A DNA stretch of 57,857 nt from contig NZ_VOUA01000024.1 in the NCBI RefSeq assembly GCF_024372725.1, positions 1 to 57,857 on the forward strand, read 5' to 3'. This DNA comes from Methanosarcina sp. KYL-1 (GTDB lineage: Archaea > Halobacteriota > Methanosarcinia > Methanosarcinales > Methanosarcinaceae). The notes below the pieces were generated by a model. The model searched no databases, was not told the origin of the DNA, and saw only the letters and a list, made by a program, of their open reading frames with translations. Positions within the stretch are counted from its first letter, which is position 1. Each line of letters begins with the position of its first letter. Both the position numbers and the translations under genes were made by a program. This document shows, piece by piece, positions 51,980-57,857 of the stretch.

Positions 51980-53227
51980 ATGAAATCCACGCAAGTTGAC
52001 CATGCCCGTGCCGGAAAGCTCACCCCTGAGATGCAGAGGGTAATTGAAAATGAAAATATTGATGAAGAAACACTGCTCTCGCGTGTGGCTGAAGGAAGCC
52101 TCGTTATAATGACAAGGGAGGGCTGCCCTCCGGTAGCCATAGGCAGGGGTGCCAGCACCAAGGTGAATGTCAACCTGGGCACTTCGGCTGTCAGGATCGA
52201 TCCGGATGCCGAGCTAGAAAAGGTGAGGATCGCAGAAAAATACGGGGCTGATACCATTACCGACCTTTCCATGGGCGGGGACATCCGCGCCATACGTGCA
52301 GGCGTGTTTGAGAACAGCAGGCTTCCCATCACCACGGTCCCCATCTACCAGACGGTTGTGGAGTGCGGGATGAAGGACCTTACGGAGGGCGACATCCTCT
52401 CATACCTCAAAGCCCATGTGGACGAGGGTGTGAGCTCCGTGGTGCTGCACTGTGTGGAAAAGGCAACCCTTGAGAAGCTGAAGGGCGTGGGGAGGGTGAT
52501 GGGGATGGTCTCCAAGGGAGGTTCCCTGACCAGTGTCTATATGCTTACAAATAGCTGCGAAAACCCCTTCATAGAGCACTTTGACGAGGTCATCGAGGCC
52601 CTCAGGAAAAAAGATGTCGTCCTTTCCCTGGGAAACACCATGCGAAGCGGCTGCATCCATGACCTCAGGGACGGAGCCCAGCTGATGGAGATAGAAGCCA
52701 ATGTCCGCCTTGCGAAAAGGGCAAACGAGGAAGGTGTGCAGGTAATAATAGAGGGCATGGGCGGGCATATCCAGGCAGCCGAGATCCCGGAACACGTGAA
52801 TTTATACAAATCAAGGTCAGCTTTCCCCCTCTTCGTTGCAGGTCCCCTGCCCACGGACGTAGCCCTTGGCTATGACCATATCGCAGGTGCGGTAGGGGCA
52901 AGCATGGCAAGCGGGGCAGGGGCGGACTACCTGTGCTACATAACCCCTGCAGAACACCTCTCCCTCCCGAACCCGGAGCAGGTAAGGGAAGGGCTGGTCG
53001 CTTTCAGGATAGCTGCCCACATAGGGGATTCCATGAAATACGGGATTAGCAAAAAGGACCTGCTGCTTGCGCAGAAGCGTGCCCATTTTGACTGGGAAGG
53101 GCAGATCAAGCTTGCCCTTGACCCCGACAGGCCGGGGGACATGTGCCCCAGGACAGGCCCCTGTTCCATGTGCGGCGAATACTGCGCCATAAAAATAATG
53201 GGAGATTACCTCGCAGGCGGCAAATGA
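51980..53227 (+). CDS. thiC: Phosphomethylpyrimidine synthase ThiC
   Basis: A 415-residue radical SAM enzyme that makes the pyrimidine part of thiamine from aminoimidazole ribotide. The whole barrel is recognisable: GADTITDLSMGGDIRAIRAG, LPITTVPIYQTVVECG, VSLGNTMRSGCIHDL, VQVIIEGMGGHIQ and GAVGASMASGAGADYLCYITP. The C-terminal cluster motif is CSMCGEYC (Cys395, Cys398, Cys402), that is CX2CX3C, one residue shorter than the CX2CX4C of bacterial ThiC; this may be normal for the archaeal branch. GAGGGGA precedes the ATG. It is a single gene, and the upstream region has no visible riboswitch. Confidence 0.93.
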   Translation: MKSTQVDHARAGKLTPEMQRVIENENIDEETLLSRVAEGSLVIMTREGCPPVAIGRGASTKVNVNLGTSAVRIDPDAELEKVRIAEKYGADTITDLSMGGDIRAIRAGVFENSRLPITTVPIYQTVVECGMKDLTEGDILSYLKAHVDEGVSSVVLHCVEKATLEKLKGVGRVMGMVSKGGSLTSVYMLTNSCENPFIEHFDEVIEALRKKDVVLSLGNTMRSGCIHDLRDGAQLMEIEANVRLAKRANEEGVQVIIEGMGGHIQAAEIPEHVNLYKSRSAFPLFVAGPLPTDVALGYDHIAGAVGASMASGAGADYLCYITPAEHLSLPNPEQVREGLVAFRIAAHIGDSMKYGISKKDLLLAQKRAHFDWEGQIKLALDPDRPGDMCPRTGPCSMCGEYCAIKIMGDYLAGGK

Positions 53228-53282
53228 AACCTGATAATTTCTCGAATAAATGATCCTGAATAAGGACTCTGAATAAGTGATG

Positions 53283-53408
53283 CCTGATAACGGATACCTG
53301 ATAACGGATACCTGATAACGGATACCTGATAACGGATACCTGATAACGGATACCTGATAACGGATACCTGATAACGGATACCTGATAACGGATACCTGAT
53401 AACGGATA
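53283..53408. repeat. 14-bp tandem repeat, nine copies
   Basis: CCTGATAACGGATA is repeated nine times without change, followed by a decayed copy. It lies directly after thiC. Exact identity over nine units points to recent expansion; several TAA/TGA triplets make it noncoding. Confidence 0.95.
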
Positions 53409-53474
53409 CCTTATAAAGGTTACATTTATTTTCTTTATTTTTTATACAGAACCGGGAATATTTATTCAGAGCAT

Positions 53475-54023
53475 TTACTCATCCCCAAAGCGGTGGCGAA
53501 TCGAATCGATTGATTCGATTTCAAATTTCTCCGCACCAACAAGACAGGATCCTTCAAAATCACATGTCCAGATAGGGTATGCTGAATGTTTCTCCACAGT
53601 TTCTTTGTGGAACTCCCTTACTGGAAGTGATCGAAGGTTAACATATTTGTCCAGTTTTAGGTCCAGGGTATCATAAAGAATTTCAGTTAATTCGTTCAGT
53701 AAATTTAACAGTACTATGGTTCGCTGGAATTCTGGATTCCACAACCCGATTCTTTCTACAATTTCTTTTACCTTGATATACTGCTCATACTCCCACACAT
53801 CAAGTATATCATTATTGAAATGCCTGGATACTATCTCATAAACGCCTGGAATATTAACTATTGATTGAGGAGGTTCCTCGTTAAGAAGTGTATCTTTATT
53901 GAAATTTTTGGATACTATTTCGGAAACGCCCGGAATATTAACTATTGATTGAAGAGTTTCCTCATTAAGACGTGTGTAAAGAATTCTGTCAAAATCGTCC
54001 TTTGTCATTTTGCTATAGTTCAT
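53475..54023 (-). CDS. Hypothetical protein with an internal duplication
   Basis: A 182-residue soluble protein with no known family. Residues about 19-46 and 47-75 are a direct repeat: LNEETLQSIVNIPGVSEIVS and LNEEPPQSIVNIPGVYEIVS, each followed by FN(K/N)D. The rest is helical, and it ends in a short Cys-containing stretch (WTCDFEGSCLVGAEKF). The gene is AT-rich and isolated between repeat-rich gaps, which suggests an accessory gene. Confidence 0.65.
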   Translation of the reverse strand: MNYSKMTKDDFDRILYTRLNEETLQSIVNIPGVSEIVSKNFNKDTLLNEEPPQSIVNIPGVYEIVSRHFNNDILDVWEYEQYIKVKEIVERIGLWNPEFQRTIVLLNLLNELTEILYDTLDLKLDKYVNLRSLPVREFHKETVEKHSAYPIWTCDFEGSCLVGAEKFEIESIDSIRHRFGDE

Positions 54024-54581
54024 GTATATCGCCAGTATTGCGTAAAAATCCTGAAGGAGAGAAGAATGTTGATCTCTAATGAAGTTTCCTTTTTTGAACG
54101 GTCACAACATAATATAACAGCTTAGCCTTATGACCTTCAGGAGCCTTTCAGGTTTCCTGTTGATCTGGAAGTTATTATTTTCCTTAATTTTTCCAACCGC
54201 ATACGTCCGGATCAAACCATTTAAGGGACTTATATCTCTCGTATATGAAGAAATTCTTCCGAAACTTTGTTTCCCAATGCATATGAACTCAGGCAGACAG
54301 AAATAAAAGCATAGTTACAGGATCAAAAACAGAGTATCAGGATCAGATTTCGGAAAAGGGCCGTTGAAAAACCAGGAATGGTTACGGAAGACGGCGGCAG
54401 TTTTTCTGGAAAAAGTGGACTCAGGAGCTCCCGGATGAAAGGGCCGTACCGGTAAAATGTACCAGGAGCCCTCCGGGCTTTTCAGAGTATTTCAGAGTAT
54501 TTCAGAGTATTTCAGAGTATTTCAGAGTAATTCCAGGTTATTAGTGGCTTTCAAGGACTTTAAATAACTTTTAACGGCTAT
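54024..54581. other. Intergenic region, no gene seen
   Basis: About 560 bases with no convincing frame. A 10-bp array (TTCAGAGTAT five times, 54481-54529) lies near the end of the PAS gene. Confidence 0.5.
54481..54529. repeat. 10-bp tandem repeat, five copies
   Basis: TTCAGAGTAT repeated five times, the last copy ending in A, close downstream of the PAS-PAS gene. Confidence 0.93.
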
Positions 54582-55457
54582 TCATGGCTTTTTTACCCTT
54601 TCGGTTATGTCCTGGATGATGCCCTGGAAATGGGTCACTTCCCCGTCCTCGTTGCGCTGGATAAAGGTCTTTTCTTCTACCCAGCGGACTTCTCCGGACT
54701 TTGTGAGGATCCGGTATTCGCGGGAAAACTCTTTTCCGCCTTCTTCGCAGTTCTCCTCAAGTTCGAGTTCGACAAGGAGGAGGTCTTCGGGGTGGACGAT
54801 CTTTCCGTAGAGGACCCTGCCGGAGATGAAATCTTCCGGGGTGTACCCGAACTGCCGGACGTTTTCGGACACGTAAAGCGTGGGCCAGTACTTCTCGGCT
54901 TTCCAGAGGAAAACGACCATGGGGCTGTTGTTGATCACGGTCTCAAGCGCTTTCTGCCGCTCAAGCAGGGCTTTTTGCTTTTCCATGAGGGCTTTCTGGC
55001 TCTCAAGGGCATCTCTCAGAGCTCTTTCGTTCCTGATCTCGGACGTGACGTCCCGGACTATCCCCTGGAAATGGGTCACTGACCCCATTTCATCGCGCTG
55101 GATAAAGGTCTTTTCTTCCACCCAGCGCACCTCTCCTTCGCCCGTAAGGACCCTGTAGCGCTGGACGAAATCGTCCTTTCCGAGCTGGCAGCACCTGGTA
55201 AGTTCGGTCCGGACCCGGTCAATGTCTTCGGAATGTACGATCCCGGCGTAGTTGATCCTGCCAGTCAGGAAATCTTCCGCACTGTACCCCAGCAGGCTCA
55301 CATTTTCAGAAACGTATTCAGCAGGCCAGTCCTCTTCCGTCGTCCACAGGAAGACCATGACCGGGCTGTTGTTGATCACGGTTTCCAGGATCTTCTGCTT
55401 TTCCAGTGCCCTCTCCAGTACCTGTTCGTCACTTTCAGCTAAATGATTGAAACCCAT
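54582..55457 (-). CDS. Protein with two PAS/PAC domains and no output domain
   Basis: A 291-residue protein of two PAS-PAC modules (about 18-140 and 165-287) joined by a short coiled coil (ALESQKALMEKQKALLERQK). The modules are near copies: both start VINNSP(V/M)(M/V)VFLW and end VRWVEEKTFIQR with THFQGI. No histidine kinase, GGDEF or DNA-binding part follows, so it would have to sense a ligand or redox state and signal through a partner. GGGAA precedes the ATG. The internal duplication is also seen in the DNA. Methanosarcina genomes hold many PAS proteins. Confidence 0.88.
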   Translation of the reverse strand: MGFNHLAESDEQVLERALEKQKILETVINNSPVMVFLWTTEEDWPAEYVSENVSLLGYSAEDFLTGRINYAGIVHSEDIDRVRTELTRCCQLGKDDFVQRYRVLTGEGEVRWVEEKTFIQRDEMGSVTHFQGIVRDVTSEIRNERALRDALESQKALMEKQKALLERQKALETVINNSPMVVFLWKAEKYWPTLYVSENVRQFGYTPEDFISGRVLYGKIVHPEDLLLVELELEENCEEGGKEFSREYRILTKSGEVRWVEEKTFIQRNEDGEVTHFQGIIQDITERVKKP

Positions 55458-55683
55458 CGTATTCCCTCATTCTCCAGATCCCTTTTGGATTCAAAAAACC
55501 CTTAATTGCCTCAGGCAAAAATGTACTTTTAAAACCTTCAACCTATATGTAATATATTTTGACCTCTTATAAAATGATGTCCTTTCGCACACATCGCACA
55601 CAGGAAATCTGGAAAAACCTGGAAAAATCTGGAGGAATATTCTGGACTCTGAAAGCACAGCCGGAAAAAAAGAGAATTCCGTA

Positions 55684-56055
55684 ATGACAGAAACAAAGGA
55701 ATTCCCGGGGGAGACACCCGATATTATCCGGGAAGCCAGGGAAAGGTATGGAAGGTATTTCGGGATCTGTAGCTCGTACCACCACCTGAAAGCCTGCCTC
55801 TGCAAAAGTTGCCCATCTTATCCCGGGGGCGCAGGGATGTTCTGTGCCAGGGATAAAATCCCGGGACAGGGAAAAAAAGTGGGATGCCTCTGTGAAACTT
55901 GCGAGCTTTTAAAAAAATTCCGGCTTGAAGGCGACTATTTTTGCCGGAAGGAAGAAAAAGCAGGATTTTCCGAAGAAGGACAATGGACTTCCCTGAACCG
56001 CTGCATAGAGTCTCAAGAATGTAATGGAGAAACCAGGATGTGTGTATTGAAATAA
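55684..56055 (+). CDS. DUF2769 cysteine-rich protein
   Basis: A 123-residue protein matching DUF2769: CLCKSCPSYPGGAGMFCARDK and GCLCETCELLKKFRLEGDYFC-type blocks each have a CxxC plus a further Cys, so up to two metal or Fe-S sites could be bound. Additional Cys occur at the C-terminus (RCIESQEC, MCVLK). The family is common in methanogens and its function is not known to me. It may share a divergent promoter region with the PAS gene. Confidence 0.82.
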   Translation: MTETKEFPGETPDIIREARERYGRYFGICSSYHHLKACLCKSCPSYPGGAGMFCARDKIPGQGKKVGCLCETCELLKKFRLEGDYFCRKEEKAGFSEEGQWTSLNRCIESQECNGETRMCVLK

Positions 56056-56226
56056 CTTAAATGGTCATCCGAATAACTTAAATGGTCATCCGAATAACTA
56101 AAGTGTTTAGTCTTTTTGGCATGTAAGTAAATTTTTCAGTTACTTTTCAGTCATCTGGATGACTTTTTTAGTTAGTCCAATGTACTTCCCGGTCATCTGG
56201 CTGCTCGTTTTGCCGTCCGTAAACAT

Positions 56227-56275
56227 TTGGAAAAGCCGGCCAACTTCGCGGCCGGTGAGAGCTTCGGTACCTGAA
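56227..56275 (+). repeat. Dispersed hairpin element, GGTGAGAGCC family (copy 4)
   Basis: TTTGGAAAAGCCGGCC, loop AACTTCGC, then GGCCGGTGAGAGC. The final GGGG of the family is replaced by TTCGG here. Confidence 0.62.
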
Positions 56276-56496
56276 AAGCAAATCGAAAATGGTTTTTAGG
56301 GCACTGAAATATAGATTTTTTTGCCGCACTGCAAGCGGTTGTAGCCAGCTTGCAAGCCTACCTGCCTGCCTTCCAGGAAAGAAAAAAACCGGTTGCTACC
56401 TGAATATGTGGAAAGGGCCTGAAAACTATGGAAAGATACCCGTGCCTGGTTGAGAAATACTTATCTTGACCCCGAAAACCATTTTTGGTCCCGGCG

Positions 56497-56570
56497 GTGC
56501 AGGATACCTCCGCCAGCTTGCTTGGAGGCGTCTCCCCTGAAGAAATAAAAAAGAGATATGAAAAAAGAGC
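56497..56570 (+). repeat. Dispersed hairpin element, CCGCCAG family (copy 3)
   Basis: CTCCGCCAGCTTGCTTGGAGG, then CGTCTCCCCTGAAGAAATAA and AAAAGAG. The loop and tail match the copies at 21187 and 22589; the stem has compensating changes (CCTCC/GGAGG), which argues for selection or at least maintenance of the hairpin. Confidence 0.62.
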
Positions 56571-56913
56571 AATTAAAAAAGAGATATGAAAAAAGAGCAA
56601 TTTTCAGGCTGTAGAGTTAATATCTATATAAAATATTTTCCAAACTAGATTCTCTCTTTTTTGTTTACGTCCTTACCAATTTCCCCGGCAGTTTTTACTT
56701 TTTACCCTCTCTTCTTTTTGCTTCTTCAGGACTTCGAGTTTTTACTTTTTACCCCAGCCGGGGTATCAATTAATGTGACTGAAAATTTCAACGCCTTTAA
56801 AAAAACTCATGTCTTGAGCCCTGCGCATTTGTCCTGCCTTCTCTAGCTGGTCTTTCAGATACTCCTGGTGCGTTCAAATTCCAGGCTTTTTTGAAGAAAC
56901 AATATGGGCTGGG

Positions 56914-56926
56914 CTATATAATTAAA
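56914..56926 (+). promoter_or_regulatory. TATA box of the second mtbC-mtbB unit
   Basis: CTATATAATTAAA about 88-100 bases upstream of the mtbC start, flanked by GGG and CCC that form a small inverted repeat (GGGCTATATAATTAAACCC). A second AT element (CATATAATA) follows. No GGTA-N6-TACC site is present, unlike the first mtbC promoter. Confidence 0.5.
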
Positions 56927-57013
56927 CCCATATAATATGTATAATCAGAAATTGGATTCAGCGTTGATTTCCCAGATGCCGAATCGGTTTTCTGAAGTAA
57001 TGGAGGTTTAAAA

Positions 57014-57658
57014 ATGGCAACTAAGGAAGAACTTATTCAGGAACTTTCTAATGCGATTATTTCCTGTAAAAAGGACACAGTGCTTGCTGCTGTAGAGAAA
57101 GCAAAGCAGGTTATGGAACCCGCTGAAATCATTGACAAAGGGCTTGCTGCCGGTATGAACCAGGTAGGAATTCTTTTTGAGAGAGGGAAACTTTTCCTGC
57201 CCCATGTGATGATGGCAGCCGATGCAATGACTGCAGGTGTCAAGGCCCTTGAAGCCGATATGCCGGCAGGCAGCGGGAGCAAAAAGCTTGGGGTCATCGT
57301 GAACGGGACTGTTGAAGGAGATGTCCACGACATCGGCAAGTCCATTGTTTCCACCATGCTCCAGTCTGCTGGTTTTGAAGTCCACGACGTTGGAAGGGAC
57401 GTGCCTCTTAGGGATTTTATCGAGAAGGCAAAAGAGGTTGGTGCAAACATGATAGGCTTATCAGCTCTCATGACAACAACCCTTCCCGGGCAGAGGGGAG
57501 TTATCGAACTCCTCAAGGAAGAGGGGCTCAGGGACAAAGTGAAGGTCATGGTCGGAGGCGCACCTGCAACCCAGGCCTGGGCCGACAAGATCGGGGCAGA
57601 CTGCTATGCCGAAAACGCTAGTGAAGCCGTAGCAAAGGCAAAGGAACTGCTCCTTTAA
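57014..57658 (+). CDS. mtbC: Dimethylamine corrinoid protein MtbC, second copy
   Basis: A 214-residue corrinoid protein beginning MATKEELIQELSNAIIS, with DVHDIG (His105), SALMTTT and GGAPATQAWADKIGADCYAE. It is very close to the copy at 4380-5024, diverging most in the linker between cap and cobalamin domain (EADMPAGSGSKK against GLMPEGAADSKT). GGAGGT lies six bases before the ATG. It is followed after 36 bases by mtbB, the standard dimethylamine pair, and is transcribed in the opposite direction to the left cluster. The different upstream region suggests separate regulation. Confidence 0.93.
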   Translation: MATKEELIQELSNAIISCKKDTVLAAVEKAKQVMEPAEIIDKGLAAGMNQVGILFERGKLFLPHVMMAADAMTAGVKALEADMPAGSGSKKLGVIVNGTVEGDVHDIGKSIVSTMLQSAGFEVHDVGRDVPLRDFIEKAKEVGANMIGLSALMTTTLPGQRGVIELLKEEGLRDKVKVMVGGAPATQAWADKIGADCYAENASEAVAKAKELLL

Positions 57659-57694
57659 ACCTTCTTTTTCTAATACGCTAATGGAGGATACAAA

Positions 57695-57857
57695 ATGGCA
57701 ACCGAATACGCTTTGAGGATGGGAGACGGTAAAAGGGTCTTCCTGACCAAAGAAAAGATTCTCGAGGAGATTCAGGCAGGTATGGCTGACGCTGCCGACC
57801 TCGGTGAAATCCCTGACCTCAGTGCCGATGAAATCGACAGGCTCGCAGAAATCCTTA
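57695..57857 (+). CDS. mtbB: Dimethylamine methyltransferase MtbB, second copy, cut by the window edge
   Basis: The first 54 codons of mtbB, starting [14 protein letters not shown], with GGAGGA upstream of the ATG. The last 127 bases are identical to the fragment at the left edge in inverted orientation; before that the copies differ, including Ala against Leu at residue 6 and several silent changes. The pyrrolysine codon lies beyond the edge. It forms the mtbC-mtbB pair that moves methyl groups from dimethylamine to the corrinoid protein. Confidence 0.9.
   Translation, partial: MATEYALRMGDGKRVFLTKEKILEEIQAGMADAADLGEIPDLSADEIDRLAEIL

Larger units (their letters stand above)
56056..57013. other. 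Long leader and intergenic region before the second mtbC
   Basis: About 960 bases without a convincing gene. It holds a duplicated 22-bp stretch (AATAACTTAAATGGTCATCC near 56049 and 56071), hairpin elements of both dispersed families and the mtbC promoter, listed separately. Confidence 0.5.

Noticed and set aside
53283-53408. CRISPR array
   Set aside because: The units are directly adjacent 14-mers with no spacers, and no cas genes occur in the window. No other spaced direct repeats were found.

Overview
The window reads as Methanosarcina (Euryarchaeota, methylotrophic methanogen) chromosome. The strongest evidence is a trimethylamine (TMA) methyltransferase gene, mttB, with one in-frame amber codon at position 334 where pyrrolysine belongs. 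It sits with its corrinoid proteins, a permease and dimethylamine (DMA) methyltransferase mtbB. Two methanogenesis-marker-8 paralogues, an MTH865 protein, PGF-type surface proteins, TATA-box promoters and long AT-rich intergenic regions agree. The first and last 127 bases are exact inverted copies of each other (the 5' part of mtbB) and diverge at base 128. The window therefore looks like a complete assembly contig that stops in two oppositely oriented mtbB copies.

Layout. 1-5100 (minus): mtbC - mttB(Pyl) - mttC - mttP - two small genes - mtbB, with an NrpR-like operator at the mtbC promoter. 5.5-11.6 kb: a CinA/nucleotidyltransferase fusion, accessory genes, a repeat-bearing lipoprotein, and decayed DUF1016 and HsdR fragments. 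11.8-22.5 kb: a 1394-residue surface protein, a membrane protein rich in glycosylation sequons, a radical SAM protein, a ClpP-class membrane protease, a methyltransferase, tRNA-Leu(UAA) and a metallo-beta-lactamase (MBL) protein. 23-33 kb: an AT-rich OLD-family nuclease, two marker-8 paralogues around small genes, and a STAND ATPase with eight TPRs. 33.6-42.9 kb: a secreted protein, a PaaK-type adenylating enzyme, an LPG-synthase-like membrane protein, an inositol-phosphate-synthase-like gene without a normal start codon, a ferritin-like protein, a sorbosone-dehydrogenase-like protein and an ATP10-like protein. 43-46.2 kb: dinB - SplB-like radical SAM - UPF0282, probably one operon. 46.4-50.2 kb: a nitrogenase-like system in which a NifH-type ATPase is fused to a NifD-type subunit, with a translationally coupled NifK/E-type partner. 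50.3-57.9 kb: a FilR1-type regulator, thiC, a PAS-PAS sensor, a Cys-rich DUF2769 protein, then mtbC and mtbB again.

How the genes work together. The left cluster demethylates TMA and then DMA, passing methyl groups through corrinoid proteins toward coenzyme M, and imports the substrate. Because methylamines also supply ammonium, an NrpR-type operator there makes physiological sense. The nitrogenase-like pair is the best candidate for an undescribed system. The H part keeps both [4Fe-4S] cysteines. The D part keeps three P-cluster-type cysteines and a fourth cysteine at the spacing of the FeMo-cofactor ligand Cys275, but the cofactor histidine appears to be Val. The partner subunit keeps only one of three P-cluster cysteines. 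It is neither standard nitrogenase nor the CfbCD pair of F430 synthesis.

Between genes there are at least two families of dispersed hairpin elements and about ten short tandem arrays, typical of Methanosarcina but largely uncharacterised. All calls rest on reading motifs by eye; no database search was run.
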